From a gamma proteobacterium symbiont of Taylorina sp. (GTDB lineage Bacteria; Pseudomonadota; Gammaproteobacteria; GRL18), in assembly GCA_025655455.1 (NCBI GenBank), contig JAHXIV010000056.1, forward strand, positions 1 to 64,000: 64,000 nt of DNA, given 5' to 3'. Under the pieces are notes generated by a model. The model saw only the letters and a program-made list of their open reading frames with translations. It did no database searches and had not been told where the DNA came from. A program made the position numbers and the translations under genes. Position 1 is the first letter of the stretch; every line of letters starts with the position of its first letter. Of this stretch, positions 10,369 through 21,814 are shown piece after piece.

Positions 10369-13300
10369 TCAAATTTTTAATCCAATCACTGTCACATCAT
10401 CATTACGTTCATAATCTTGCTGGTATTGCTGCAATTCATAAAGCAGAAATTCCTGTTGATCGGCAAAACTCTCATGACTATTTTCCAGTAGTAATTGAAT
10501 AAAGCGTTTTTTGCCAAATGGAAAGCCCTTTTCCCCTCCATTTTGATCAGGATAACCATCAGTGGTCAAATAAATTTGAGTTGGGATACTCACATCAAAC
10601 TGATGATCGTTAAAGATATAATTAGCATCTGACTTTTTATAACCAATAGAATGTCGATCGCCTTTAATTGTTTTTAATTCATCATTTTGAATAATAAATA
10701 ATGGTGTATTGGCTCCGGCAAAACGAATGAATTTTTCTTTCTTATTATAATAGAGTATGCTGCCGTCAAAACCGGCATTGGAGATGGAAGAACTATCTTC
10801 CTGTTGCAAAAGGTGTTTGATACTACGGTTAAAGATAGCCAGCATATTGGCAGGACTAATACTGTCATCCTTATGCAAGCTTGCTGTTAATTGTCTCTCA
10901 ACCGCCTTAACCAGCATGGTCACAAAAGCTCCGGGCACGCCATGGCCAGTACAGTCAATCACCATGATAACGACTTCATCTTTATTGACCTCTTCTACCA
11001 GATATATATCACCGCCAACAATATCTTTTGGGTGCCAGATGGCAAATGAGTCCTGGAAATAAGTTTGAAATATTTTATATTCTGGAATCAATGAACTTTG
11101 AATCAGTGCGGCATATTCAATGGAATCTTGTGTATGTTTATGGATTTCTTCAATTTCATGCTGCTGCCTGATCAGTAAATTATGAGCACGTTTACGTCTG
11201 CTAATATCACTAAAAGTAACCACTGAACCGGATATTTGATCATTCCTGATGATTGGACCTGCTCTATACTCAATGGGAAAACTTGTGCCGTCTTTTCGCC
11301 ACAGTACTTCATTATCAACCTGACTAAGTTTGCCTTCACTCAGGGCATGAAACATGGGGCATTCATCTACAGGGTATGGCGAACCGTCAGCATAACTATG
11401 ATGAATCAGTGCATGAATTTGATGTCCCAGAATTTCATTTTCATTATATTGTAGCATTTTCAGTGCAGCTGGATTGATAAAGTTTACCAGACCATCACTG
11501 CCCACACCAAAGATACCCTCCCCCACTGAGGTCAATAATAAACGAGTCTTTTCTTCTGCCAGCATTAATGTCTGAGTTTTTTCCAGAACCTGCAACTCAA
11601 GACTATTAGAAAAAGCTTCCAGATCTTTCGTTTTAGCTTTAACCAATGCATTTAACTTGCGATTCCAGTAGACAAAAATAAAGATTAGTAAGATTAAGAA
11701 AGCCGCTACTTTCATCAGTAAGGAATAATCGACCCTGGTGGTGATATTAAGTGCAGTCCATTTGTCATAAATTTCAGAGAGCTCTTTTTCAGTTAAAGCA
11801 GCAATCGCCTTATTAAAAATTGAAATAACCTGAGGCGGCCAGTCATTTCGTATAGCAATTTTTAGATTAAGCTTATATTGTGTTTTGTAAGCCAGCTTGA
11901 GTTCTTTATATTTCTCCTGGCGGGAAAAATATTTTGCGGTTACGGTATTCACCAGGAAGATATCGATTTCATTATTGAGCAACTTTTCAAAACCTTCCTG
12001 TGTACTTTTTAATAAAACAAGGGGGATATCAGGTCGACTTTCGTTCATAATTCCATTTATGGTATAACCACCCACGACAGCAATTTTTTTATTCTCTAAA
12101 TCATCAAAACCATCTAAATAATCTTCATTCTTGCGACTCACAAACACATAAGGGGTGGAAAAAATATTTTTTTCCGTGAAATTCATATAGCTTTTTCTTT
12201 CATCTGTTATGCCAACGCCGCTATACATATCAGCATGACGATCTTTGGCAAAGTCTATCGCTTCAGCCCATGTTCCTGCCTTGATAGGAATAAGATTTAA
12301 AGCACTTTTCTTTTTAATAAGTTTTAAGATATCTGAAATAATACCCGCATGTTTTCCAACATCATTCGTCCATTCAAAAGGCGCCCAGTCAGGATCATAA
12401 ACATAACGTACAGCAATTTTTTTATCCAGCCACTGTTTTTCTTTGTTCGTTAAGTTCAACTTATCAGTTTGTGGTATCCATATTCTGTTAATATTTCTAC
12501 GAGTCTTTGTATCCATATTTTTAAAAACCCTGGAAATAATCTCAGCTAAAATTTTCCAGTCTTTTCTTACCCCCATATAAAGATTAACAGGTTTACGACT
12601 TGCTAAAAGAGAATGAATAGTCATAGAACTTATAAAGTTCTGCTCACTAACATAAGAAGTTGAAGCAGGATCGCCAATAAATGCTTCAGCCAGGCCGGAA
12701 TCAACGGCCTTAAGACAGGACAAAATATCAGGCATCACCAGGCGTTTTATCTTTGGATGATGCTCTTTTAACCAGTTTTCAAGCTCAAATCCCTTTACAA
12801 CAGCAATCGTTTTTCCATAGAGCGATTTGATATTAGTAAAATTTTGTTGATCTTTTCTTGCATAGATATACTCGGTTAACTTGAAATAAGGGAAAGTGAA
12901 ATTTGTATAAGATTCTCTTTCTACTGTGTGATAAAGAGCAGGAAGTAAATCAAATTGTTTATCTTTAAAGCCTTGGATCAGCTCATTCCAGCTTAAACCT
13001 GTTTTAACATTAAAAGTAAGTCCTGTTTTTGCTTCTACAATATTTAAATAATCATGGGCTATTCCTTGGTATACTCCATTATCTACAAAATCAAAGGGAG
13101 CCCAATCCATTTCACCAGCAACATTAATGACCGGATGGTCTTTTATCCAGGATTTTTCTTCTTCTGTTAATAAGCTTTCTGTTTGTTTTTCATCACTCGT
13201 TTGATAAATAAGTCCATTTAAATTCTTATTACCCTTTACCAGTCCCATTAATCGATAAAGATGTATATTTGTACTGACATTTTCAGGGTTAATATCCCCA

Positions 13301-14136
13301 ACAGGAACATTCTTCTGATCCACTAATTGACTAATGGCCATTCCCTCAAAATGTAAGGCCTCTTTGCTTCTGTTTTGAGTATTGTATTGCTTAAAAATGA
13401 CATCGACCGTTTCATCTATATGCTGCAGCGCATATTCCCATCCTTGCAGAGATGCCTGGCGAAATTTTTTCACAATTTCCGGATGTTTTTCAAGCATATT
13501 TTGGCTGGTAAACAAGATATCACTATACAGATCAAAACCAAAATCCTTGGGATTAAATATGGTATAGTCAATATTTGCCTGCCTTAGGGCATAGGGCTCA
13601 TTAGACAAATAAGCAATAATTGCATCTGTCTTATCATTGATCAGGTCATTCACATCAAATGAATGTTGCTGGCGGATAAACATGTCTGATCGAACACCAG
13701 CAGAAATCAGCATTGAATTGATGGAAGCCAATCCGGTTTGATCATCGGTCAGCATAATACGTTTACCTTCCAGATCACTGACCTGTTGAATATCATCGCG
13801 CTTTTTTGCCAGTAAAATTTCAGGGGAGTGTTGAAATATTGCAGCCAGCATCACAACAGGCTTACCTTCTAGGCGATCTAACACTAAAGAGGATCGTCCA
13901 ATGGCAAAGTCAGTTTTTCCGGAAATAACATCATCGACATTATTCATGCCTGACTGATATTCCTTGATATGCACATCTAAATCCAATGTATTATAAAATC
14001 CTTTTTCTTTTGCCATATAATAACCGGCAAACTGAAATTGATTTTTCCAGACCAGTTGAAGGTTTACTTTTTCACTGGCATAATTTGGCTGTATAAAAAT
14101 AAAACTGCATAATAAAATAAGGAATAACTTAAACAT
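10369..14136 (-). CDS. Membrane receptor-phosphatase: NMT1/THI5-like + two SBP_bac_3 + TM + PAS + SpoIIE/PP2C
   Basis: Signal peptide; LQLVWKNQFQFAGYYMAKEKGFY (NMT1-like); two DWAPFxF/DPDWAPFEW modules (SBP_bac_3); TM VAAFLILLIFIFVYW; PAS; DIVGGDIYLVEEV..IDCTGHGVPGAFVTML..FDGSILYYN..DDVTVIGLKI (SpoIIE). Confidence 0.9.
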   Translation of the reverse strand: MFKLFLILLCSFIFIQPNYASEKVNLQLVWKNQFQFAGYYMAKEKGFYNTLDLDVHIKEYQSGMNNVDDVISGKTDFAIGRSSLVLDRLEGKPVVMLAAIFQHSPEILLAKKRDDIQQVSDLEGKRIMLTDDQTGLASINSMLISAGVRSDMFIRQQHSFDVNDLINDKTDAIIAYLSNEPYALRQANIDYTIFNPKDFGFDLYSDILFTSQNMLEKHPEIVKKFRQASLQGWEYALQHIDETVDVIFKQYNTQNRSKEALHFEGMAISQLVDQKNVPVGDINPENVSTNIHLYRLMGLVKGNKNLNGLIYQTSDEKQTESLLTEEEKSWIKDHPVINVAGEMDWAPFDFVDNGVYQGIAHDYLNIVEAKTGLTFNVKTGLSWNELIQGFKDKQFDLLPALYHTVERESYTNFTFPYFKLTEYIYARKDQQNFTNIKSLYGKTIAVVKGFELENWLKEHHPKIKRLVMPDILSCLKAVDSGLAEAFIGDPASTSYVSEQNFISSMTIHSLLASRKPVNLYMGVRKDWKILAEIISRVFKNMDTKTRRNINRIWIPQTDKLNLTNKEKQWLDKKIAVRYVYDPDWAPFEWTNDVGKHAGIISDILKLIKKKSALNLIPIKAGTWAEAIDFAKDRHADMYSGVGITDERKSYMNFTEKNIFSTPYVFVSRKNEDYLDGFDDLENKKIAVVGGYTINGIMNESRPDIPLVLLKSTQEGFEKLLNNEIDIFLVNTVTAKYFSRQEKYKELKLAYKTQYKLNLKIAIRNDWPPQVISIFNKAIAALTEKELSEIYDKWTALNITTRVDYSLLMKVAAFLILLIFIFVYWNRKLNALVKAKTKDLEAFSNSLELQVLEKTQTLMLAEEKTRLLLTSVGEGIFGVGSDGLVNFINPAALKMLQYNENEILGHQIHALIHHSYADGSPYPVDECPMFHALSEGKLSQVDNEVLWRKDGTSFPIEYRAGPIIRNDQISGSVVTFSDISRRKRAHNLLIRQQHEIEEIHKHTQDSIEYAALIQSSLIPEYKIFQTYFQDSFAIWHPKDIVGGDIYLVEEVNKDEVVIMVIDCTGHGVPGAFVTMLVKAVERQLTASLHKDDSISPANMLAIFNRSIKHLLQQEDSSSISNAGFDGSILYYNKKEKFIRFAGANTPLFIIQNDELKTIKGDRHSIGYKKSDANYIFNDHQFDVSIPTQIYLTTDGYPDQNGGEKGFPFGKKRFIQLLLENSHESFADQQEFLLYELQQYQQDYERNDDVTVIGLKI

Positions 14137-14187
14137 GATTAGCCTATTTGTATTTAATGAATACTGAATATTTTTTTAATTCAAAAT

Positions 14188-14600
14188 TTATATTTTTATT
14201 CCAACAACTGTCACATCATCATCACGTTCATGGTCTTTTTGATATTGCTGCAATTCATAAAGCAAATATCTTTGCCGGACTGATAATTTTATCTTTACGC
14301 AGGCTTGCTGCCAGTTGACGTTCAACAGCCTTAGGATAGGCATCAATATAGACATCTGCCTGATGCAGAAAAACAGTATCAATTCCAGCATATAATGATT
14401 CTATTTTAAGCAGTTTTATATCAGGAAATTGTTTTGTTAAATATTCAACAATGGCATATCCATTAATAAGAGCCACTTGTTTATTTTTAAATCAGCAATA
14501 CTTTTGATTGAATTGTCGTTATTTCTGGCGAAAACATAGTCTTTTATTTTAAGGTGTGATTTGATAGAGACTATAAATATTGTTTGCTAAAACATTTCAA
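14188..14600 (-). pseudogene. Degraded, internally deleted paralog of the 10369-14136 receptor-phosphatase
   Basis: Fragments in changing frames: SIKSHLKIKDYVFARNNDNSIKSIADLK / NKQVALINGYAIVEYLTKQFPDIKLL (SBP-like), PKAVERQLAASLRKDKIISPAKI (PP2C core), LLYELQQYQKDHERDDDVTVVGIKI* (PP2C C-terminus). Confidence 0.85.
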
Positions 14601-14685
14601 ATCTTAAAGATTGACAGGCTGTTGTTAACTATTTCACAACAATGTCTGTATTGCCCCATTTTAAAGGTTTGAGTATTGTCTCTTT

Positions 14686-15171
14686 CTAGGATAGCCCCAA
14701 TAAAGCTTTTATTGAACCCCATAAGCCTTTCTTCTTTTTACTTCTCTTTGATACAACCTTTGCTGCTTTCTTTTGTACTGCCCCTTCCTGTTGGATCTGT
14801 TTTTGAAAATCTGCAGATATCATAATGGTTGCATCTTCATCAAAATCTTCCTGCTGCTCTTCATCTGATCCTGATGAACTAAAAAGAGCATCATAATAAT
14901 ATTCAATTTGATGTTTACCAATACTAATAACATCCTTTTCTTTTAACACATGTCGGGTAATTTTATTATCATTAACAAAGGTGCCGTTAGTGCTGTTATT
15001 ATCCAGCAATACCGCTCCTTCTTTAGTATTTTGAATAGAAGCATGCTGACTGCTGACCGCTAAATTATCAATAGTGATATCATTTTTTGATGTTCTACCA
15101 ATGAAAATTTCAGGCTTATCAAAAATATATTCCTGAATTTCCTGATCAGCAAATTTTAATACCAGTTTCAT
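14686..15171 (-). CDS. FHA-domain protein
   Basis: FIGRTSKNDITIDNLAVSSQHASIQ..LLDNNSTNGTFVNDNKI is a classic FHA signature. Confidence 0.92.
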   Translation of the reverse strand: MKLVLKFADQEIQEYIFDKPEIFIGRTSKNDITIDNLAVSSQHASIQNTKEGAVLLDNNSTNGTFVNDNKITRHVLKEKDVISIGKHQIEYYYDALFSSSGSDEEQQEDFDEDATIMISADFQKQIQQEGAVQKKAAKVVSKRSKKKKGLWGSIKALLGLS

Positions 15172-15220
15172 TATGACTCCTAAGATAAAGTAAAGAATAA
15201 AAGAAAGTATATACTATGAC

Positions 15221-15250
15221 AAAAAAAAAGGAACCATAAGGTTCCTCTCT
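15221..15250 (-). terminator. Rho-independent terminator downstream of pnp
   Basis: Minus strand GAGAGGAACCttatGGTTCCTTTTTTTTT. Confidence 0.85.
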
Positions 15251-15305
15251 TTTATCCTGGGAAACGATTTTAACTGCGTTTTCCAGGTTTATAAGTCAAT
15301 AGAGA

Positions 15306-17438
15306 TTATTCTTCTGTTGTATCAGCTTCAGCCTTCTGTTCAGCAGCAATAGCTTTCATACTTAAGCGAATACGTCCCTGCTTGTCAATTTCAAGCACTT
15401 TAACATCAACATATTCACCTTCAGAGAGTTTATCTGTTACGTTGTTGACTCGTTCTTCACAAATCTGTGAAATATGAACAAGACCATCCTTCCCAGGAAT
15501 AATGGTAACAAAAGCACCAAAATCCATGATTTTAGTCACACGACCATTATAGATTTTACCCACTTCAACATCCTGAGTAATCTCTTCAATACGGCGTTGG
15601 CATTCCTGAGCAGAAGAAAAGTCAACAGAAGAAATTTTAACAATACCTTCATCGTTAATATCAACATTGGCACCGGTTTCTTCACTCAGAGCCTTAATAG
15701 TTGAGCCACCTTTACCAATAACGTCACGAATCTTGTCAGGATTAATCTGAATGGTCAGTATACGTGGTGCATAATCAGACATATCTGTATTAACTTCTGA
15801 GATAACAGCATTCATTTGCCCCAGGATATTCAGACGAGCATCTTTAGCCTGAGCTAAAGCAATTTCCATGATTTCCTTAGTAATACCTTCAATCTTGATA
15901 TCCATTTGTAAAGCATTGACACCATTTTCAGTACCCGCTACTTTAAAGTCCATATCGCCAAGATGATCTTCATCACCCAGGATATCAGTTAACACTGCAA
16001 ATCCTTCCCCTTCCTTAATTAAGCCCATTGCAATTCCGGCAACAGGAGAAGAAATAGGTACACCGGCATCCATTAAGGATAAACTGGTTCCACAAACTGA
16101 AGCCATTGAACTGGAGCCATTTGACTCAGTAATTTCAGAAACGACACGAATAGTATAAGGAAATTCATCAACCGTCGGCATCACTGCAGCAACACCGCGC
16201 TTTGCCAAACGACCATGGCCGATTTCACGACGCTTAGGAGTACCAACACGCCCTGTTTCACCCACACTATAAGGAGGAAAATTATAATGCAGCATAAAGG
16301 AGTCTTTATAACTCCCTTCCAGGGCATCAATAATTTGTGCATCACGTGCAGTACCTAAAGTAGTCACAACCAATGCCTGAGTTTCACCCCGGGTAAATAA
16401 AGCGGAACCATGCGTGCGTTCAAGAACGCCGGTACGAATATGTAAGGGACGAACCGTAGTAGTATCACGACCATCAATTCTTGGATTGCCGGCAATAATA
16501 CTCTCACGTACTACTTTTTTCTCAAGTTTGTAAAAAGCTCCGGATAAATCTGAATCTGACCATTTAGCATCTTCAGCTGCTTTTTCTGAAGAACCAGAGT
16601 GTTTTTCAATCATTGCTGCTTTGATATCATCCAGTTTATTAAGACGCTCAAGCTTATCACAGATTTTATAAGCTGTAATTACATCATCTTCGCAATCACC
16701 ATTCACAGTACTGATTAAATCGCCATCCACTTCCGGTGCAATCCATTCAGTTCTGGTGTTACCCACCTCTGCTGCAAAAGCATTAATTTCATTAACCACT
16801 GTTTGTAATTGTTCATGTCCAAACATAACAGCACCGAGCATCACTTCTTCTGATAACTCATCTGCTTCAGATTCAACCATCAATACAGCGGTGTCTGTAC
16901 CGGCGACAATCAAATCCAGTTCAGACTCATCCAATTGATCGCGGGAAGGATTTAATTGATATTCACCATCAGTATAGCCAACTCGACAGCAGCCTATAGG
17001 GCCATTAAATGGTACATCAGCCAAAGACATGGCTGCAGAAGCCCCTATCATGGCTGGAATATCAGGATCAATATCAGGGTTCAAAGAAACAACCGTACAA
17101 ATCACCTGAACTTCATTGTAATAACCCTTGGGGAATAATGGACGCAGTGGACGGTCAATTAGACGGGAAACCAGTGTTTCATTTTCACTTGGACGACCTT
17201 CACGTTTGAAAAAACCACCTGGAATTTTACCTGCTGCATAGGTTTTTTCCTGATAATCGATAGTCATCGGGAAAAAATCAAAACCTGCACGTGCTTCTTT
17301 CTTTGCAACCACCGTAGTAAATACAGTGGTTCCACCGATATCAACCATAACAGCCCCTGAAGCCTGGCGAGCTATCTCGCCAGTTTCAAGAGTGACTGTA
17401 TTCTGACCATATTGAAAAGTTCTTTTTATTGGGGTCAC
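15306..17438 (-). CDS. pnp: Polyribonucleotide nucleotidyltransferase
   Basis: Full-length PNPase with RNase PH domains, KH ([21 protein letters not shown]) and S1 domain. Confidence 0.98.
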   Translation of the reverse strand: MTPIKRTFQYGQNTVTLETGEIARQASGAVMVDIGGTTVFTTVVAKKEARAGFDFFPMTIDYQEKTYAAGKIPGGFFKREGRPSENETLVSRLIDRPLRPLFPKGYYNEVQVICTVVSLNPDIDPDIPAMIGASAAMSLADVPFNGPIGCCRVGYTDGEYQLNPSRDQLDESELDLIVAGTDTAVLMVESEADELSEEVMLGAVMFGHEQLQTVVNEINAFAAEVGNTRTEWIAPEVDGDLISTVNGDCEDDVITAYKICDKLERLNKLDDIKAAMIEKHSGSSEKAAEDAKWSDSDLSGAFYKLEKKVVRESIIAGNPRIDGRDTTTVRPLHIRTGVLERTHGSALFTRGETQALVVTTLGTARDAQIIDALEGSYKDSFMLHYNFPPYSVGETGRVGTPKRREIGHGRLAKRGVAAVMPTVDEFPYTIRVVSEITESNGSSSMASVCGTSLSLMDAGVPISSPVAGIAMGLIKEGEGFAVLTDILGDEDHLGDMDFKVAGTENGVNALQMDIKIEGITKEIMEIALAQAKDARLNILGQMNAVISEVNTDMSDYAPRILTIQINPDKIRDVIGKGGSTIKALSEETGANVDINDEGIVKISSVDFSSAQECQRRIEEITQDVEVGKIYNGRVTKIMDFGAFVTIIPGKDGLVHISQICEERVNNVTDKLSEGEYVDVKVLEIDKQGRIRLSMKAIAAEQKAEADTTEE

Positions 17439-17505
17439 GTTATTTTTGCTCCGTTATATTCAGCTTTAAACAACTGAATTAATAAAATTGAAATAAATAA
17501 AATTT

Positions 17506-17772
17506 CTACTTACGCAAGCCCAGCTTGGAAATAAGAGAACTATAACGTTGAACATCCTTGCGTTTTAAATAGTCAAGCATTTTACGACGCTTACTGACCA
17601 TTCTTAATAAACCCTGACGGGAATGAAAATCATGATTATGAACTTTAAAATGTTCTGTTAAATCAATGATTTTTGCTGTTAATAAAGCAACTTGTACTTC
17701 CGGGGAACCTGTATCATTGGTGCCACGACTATGTTCTTTGACTATTTCACTTTTCTGTTGTACAGAAATCAT
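17506..17772 (-). CDS. rpsO: 30S ribosomal protein S15
   Basis: [42 protein letters not shown]. Confidence 0.98.
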   Translation of the reverse strand: MISVQQKSEIVKEHSRGTNDTGSPEVQVALLTAKIIDLTEHFKVHNHDFHSRQGLLRMVSKRRKMLDYLKRKDVQRYSSLISKLGLRK

Positions 17773-17916
17773 AACTACTCCTAAAAAATTAAAGTACCAG
17801 TAAAAACAGGCTGTTTAAACCAGTATAACTCAACTAAAGGATGAATCCAGGGACTCAAACAAGCGGTGTATTTTACCCGTTCAAAGGACTTTAAACAAGT
17901 TATATATTAACCAAAA

Positions 17917-18840
17917 TTACAAAAAAAGAAGTCTTTTAGGTTGCAATATATTTTCATCATTTGATATCGCTAAAGCAATCAGAACTTCATTAAAGTATAA
18001 GCGATAATGACAGCCCGGCTCGGAAATCAGTGCGACTGGACAATTAACACTATGACCATGATTGACAAGATCATATTCTGCTTTGTTGAGAATGACTGCG
18101 GGGAAAGTTTTAATGGCAGTATCGGTTGCTAATAGTAATGAATCAATCTGTTCATTATTAATTTGGTTAAGGTCTTCCAGTGTAATGGACTGTGCCAGTG
18201 AGAACGGGCCGGAGATGGTGCGTCGTAATTCACTGATATAAGCACCGCAACCCAGCGTTTGACCAATATCTTCACATAATGTACGAATATAGGTGCCTTT
18301 CGAACAATGAACCTCTATTTCAATAAATGCCTGGCTGTCTTTATCAGTGACAAAGTTAAGCAGTTTGATATCAAAAATAGTAATTTGACGTGACTTGCGT
18401 TCAATTTCGATCCCTTTACGGGCATATTCATACAGAGGACGACCATTATGCTTAAGTGCAGAATACATGGGGGGTGTCTGCTGTTGAATACCTGTAAAAG
18501 AAGCTAATAATTTCAGTAGCTGTGCCTTGTTCAATACCGGTACTGAGTGAGTTGCTATCACTTCACCATCAGAATCACCGGTTGTTGTCACTGAACCGAG
18601 AATACATTTTGCGACATAGGTTTTATCTGAATCTAATAGATAATGGGAAACTTTAGTTGCTTCTCCAAAACAAAGGGGTAATACACCAGTGGCTAGAGGA
18701 TCGAGACTACCGGTGTGCCCTGCTTTTTTTGCCTGATATAAATATTTGACTTTTTGCAGTGCGGAATTGGATGTCATCCCGGCTGGCTTATCCAGGATTA
18801 GAATACCACTAATAGAGCGGCCTTTTTTATTGCGAGCGAT
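17917..18840 (-). CDS. truB: tRNA pseudouridine(55) synthase TruB (start uncertain; provided ORF begins at 18777)
   Basis: AGHTGSLDPLATGVLPLCFGEATK; conserved upstream residues ARNKKGRSISGILILDKPAG are in frame before the ATG at 18777, so the true start is likely near 18840. Confidence 0.93.
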   Translation of the reverse strand: MARNKKGRSISGILILDKPAGMTSNSALQKVKYLYQAKKAGHTGSLDPLATGVLPLCFGEATKVSHYLLDSDKTYVAKCILGSVTTTGDSDGEVIATHSVPVLNKAQLLKLLASFTGIQQQTPPMYSALKHNGRPLYEYARKGIEIERKSRQITIFDIKLLNFVTDKDSQAFIEIEVHCSKGTYIRTLCEDIGQTLGCGAYISELRRTISGPFSLAQSITLEDLNQINNEQIDSLLLATDTAIKTFPAVILNKAEYDLVNHGHSVNCPVALISEPGCHYRLYFNEVLIALAISNDENILQPKRLLFL

Positions 18841-18860
18841 AAGAGATACCCCGACCTGAA

Positions 18861-19262
18861 TTAATCAATATCATGGTCAGAATTGTGACGTTTATTATCC
18901 TCTTCAATGACGCTGTCTATCAGCTGAGAAAGCTGTGCACCATGGATTACCGACTCATCATAACGAAACTCAAGATTAGGAACGATGCGCAGCTGAATTC
19001 TATGTCCCAGTTCGTAGCGCAAAAATCCTGTTGCCTTCTTCAAGCCTTCTTTTACTATAGCCAGTTTGTTGTTTTCAGCATCCTGATCAATATCCATAAT
19101 AGTATAAAAGACTTTGGCCAGACTCAAATCCCTGCTTACATCCACTGCAGTGATAGAGATGAGTGCCAGTCTGGGATCTTTTACTTCACGGCTTAATAAA
19201 GTGGCTAACTCACGTTGAATTAATTCTCCAACCCGACGTGAACGACTAAATTCAGCAGCCAT
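18861..19262 (-). CDS. rbfA: Ribosome-binding factor A
   Basis: SRSRRVGELIQRELATLLSREVKDPRL, position between infB and truB. Confidence 0.95.
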   Translation of the reverse strand: MAAEFSRSRRVGELIQRELATLLSREVKDPRLALISITAVDVSRDLSLAKVFYTIMDIDQDAENNKLAIVKEGLKKATGFLRYELGHRIQLRIVPNLEFRYDESVIHGAQLSQLIDSVIEEDNKRHNSDHDID

Positions 19263-19264
19263 GA

Positions 19265-21793
19265 CTAGAGTGTCCTTTTAACCTGAACACGTTCAAAGAC
19301 TTCAATCTGATCACCGACTTTAACATCATTATAGTTTTTTACGCCGATACCACACTCCATGCCAGATTTGACTTCATTCACATCATCTTTAAAGCGCCTT
19401 AGTGATTCTAATTCACCCTCATAGATAACCACATTATCACGCAAGACACGGATAGGATTATTACGTTTAACCAGTCCTTCTGTTACCATACAACCGGCGA
19501 TTGAACCTATTTTTGGTGCCTTGAAAACATCTCTGACTTCAGCAAGTCCAATAATATCTTCTTTAAATTCAGGCAATAACATACCTGTCATTGCTGATTT
19601 CACTTCATCCAGCAGATCATAGATAATACTATAATAGTGCAAATCAATTTCTTCTGCTTCGATAACCTTTTTCGCTGCTGCATCGGCTCGAACATTAAAA
19701 CCTATCATAATAGCACCGGAAGCCAATGCCAGTTGAGCATCAGAAACATTAATACCACCGACCCCGTCAGAAACTACATTAACCTTAATTTCATCAGTAG
19801 ATAATTTTTTCAGCGATTCGCCGATGGCTTCAACGGAACCCTGGACATCCGCCTTTAAAACAACATTGACGGTCTGAACATCTCCAGATTCCATTTGAGT
19901 AAACATATTCTCAAGTTTAGCAGCTTGTTGTCTGGCCAACTTAATGTCACGATATTTACCCTGACGGAAAAGAGCAACCTCACGAGCCTTACGTTCATCC
20001 TTAACAACTAATACTTCTGCTCCAGCTGTTGGTGTACCGGACAGACCTAAAATTTCAACCGGAGTGGAAGGTCCTGCAGTTTTAATCTGCTTATTATTTT
20101 CATCCAGCATCGCTCGAACACGACCAAAATCCTGTCCGGCAATAACCATGTCACCCTTATGCATTTGACCACTCTGAACTAAAACCGTTGCAACAGTACC
20201 GCGTCCTTTATCAAGACGTGATTCAATAACGATGCCCTTTGCAGGGCCTTCTGCAACAGCCTTTAATTCCATAATTTCAGCAGTGACTGAGATGGCATCC
20301 AGTAACTCATCAATACCCTGACCTGTTTTAGCTGAAACAGGCACAAACATGACATCACCACCCCATTCTTCAGGAATAACATCCTGTGCTGACAACTCAT
20401 TTTTTACCCGTTCAGGATCGGAGGCTTCTTTATCAATTTTATTGATTGCAATAATAATAGGCACATTAGCAGCTTTAGAATGCTGTATTGCTTCCTTAGT
20501 CTGCGGCATTACACCATCATCAGCAGCAACAACAACAATAACAATATCAGTTGCATTAGCACCACGAGCACGCATTGAAGTGAACGCAGCATGTCCCGGT
20601 GTATCCAGGAAGGTAATCATACCCTTATCTGTATCAACATGATAGGCACCAATATGTTGAGTAATACCACCAGCTTCACCATCGGCTATTTTTGACTCTC
20701 TGATATAATCCAGTAAAGAAGTTTTACCATGGTCAACATGTCCCATAATCGTTACCACCGGAGAACGAGGCTTTTCTATACCATCACCATGAGAATCCAT
20801 CAGCGCTTCTTCGATTTGTTCATCTTTCATAAAGATGGGATTATGGCCCATTTCTTCAACAACAATTGAAGCTGTTTCCTGATCAAGCATCTGATTGATT
20901 GTCACCATACTGCCAAGATTCATCATCACTTTAATAATTTCACCAGCCTTAACCGATATTTTTTTAGCTAAATCACCGACTTTAATCGTTTCCGGTAATG
21001 AAACATCGATGACTTTGACTTCTGTGGGCATCTCAAACACGTGACGAGTTTCTATCTGAGGCTGCCTGGCTCCTTTTTTCTTTTTAAAACGTCCACCCGA
21101 TCTGTCATCAGCAGCAGATTTGTTTTTACGTCGGATTGTTGTTTTTTCAGCACTTTGTTTGGGTTTATCAGGATGACGTTTTTTAGCATGCTCTAACTTA
21201 TCTGGTTTATTTTCAGATCTCGGAGCTTCTTTAAGTATCGGTCTGGATTGTTTTTTGGCTAATTGTTCCGCTTCACGCTGATTATTAACTTTCTTTTCCT
21301 GTTTCTCTTTTGCCTGAAGTTCTTCCTGCTGCTGTTTTTTGGTTTCTTCCGCCAACCTGGATTTTTCCAGTTCTTGCTGTGCTTTTAAATCAGCCTGTTG
21401 TTTTTCAGCAGTCTGCTTTTCTTCCTGAGCGACCCGACGAGCTTCTAATAATTCAGCATCAGCAGATATTATCTTTGTATCAAGTTCACTTTTCTTGACA
21501 TAGGTGCGTTTTTTTCTAACTTCTACCTTGACTTTATTGCCGGTTTTATTAGAACTGGCTGATGTAGTCAATTCGCTGGTTGTTTTACGTCGCAAAACAA
21601 TTTTATTTGGCGATGTATTCTCAACAGAGCCATGTTTATTGCGTAAAAAAGCCAGCAGCTTTTGTTTTTCATCATCAGTGATGGTTGAATCCGGTCCGTC
21701 AACCTTAATATCAGCACCGTGCATCTGTTCAATAAGACGTTCTATGGGCGTGCCGACTGTTGCTGCAAATTGTGAAACTGTTATTTCTGACAT
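19265..21793 (-). CDS. infB: Translation initiation factor IF-2
   Basis: [55 protein letters not shown]. Confidence 0.98.
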   Translation of the reverse strand: MSEITVSQFAATVGTPIERLIEQMHGADIKVDGPDSTITDDEKQKLLAFLRNKHGSVENTSPNKIVLRRKTTSELTTSASSNKTGNKVKVEVRKKRTYVKKSELDTKIISADAELLEARRVAQEEKQTAEKQQADLKAQQELEKSRLAEETKKQQQEELQAKEKQEKKVNNQREAEQLAKKQSRPILKEAPRSENKPDKLEHAKKRHPDKPKQSAEKTTIRRKNKSAADDRSGGRFKKKKGARQPQIETRHVFEMPTEVKVIDVSLPETIKVGDLAKKISVKAGEIIKVMMNLGSMVTINQMLDQETASIVVEEMGHNPIFMKDEQIEEALMDSHGDGIEKPRSPVVTIMGHVDHGKTSLLDYIRESKIADGEAGGITQHIGAYHVDTDKGMITFLDTPGHAAFTSMRARGANATDIVIVVVAADDGVMPQTKEAIQHSKAANVPIIIAINKIDKEASDPERVKNELSAQDVIPEEWGGDVMFVPVSAKTGQGIDELLDAISVTAEIMELKAVAEGPAKGIVIESRLDKGRGTVATVLVQSGQMHKGDMVIAGQDFGRVRAMLDENNKQIKTAGPSTPVEILGLSGTPTAGAEVLVVKDERKAREVALFRQGKYRDIKLARQQAAKLENMFTQMESGDVQTVNVVLKADVQGSVEAIGESLKKLSTDEIKVNVVSDGVGGINVSDAQLALASGAIMIGFNVRADAAAKKVIEAEEIDLHYYSIIYDLLDEVKSAMTGMLLPEFKEDIIGLAEVRDVFKAPKIGSIAGCMVTEGLVKRNNPIRVLRDNVVIYEGELESLRRFKDDVNEVKSGMECGIGVKNYNDVKVGDQIEVFERVQVKRTL

Positions 21794-21814
21794 GATATTT
21801 TCCTCGCCCTTAAC

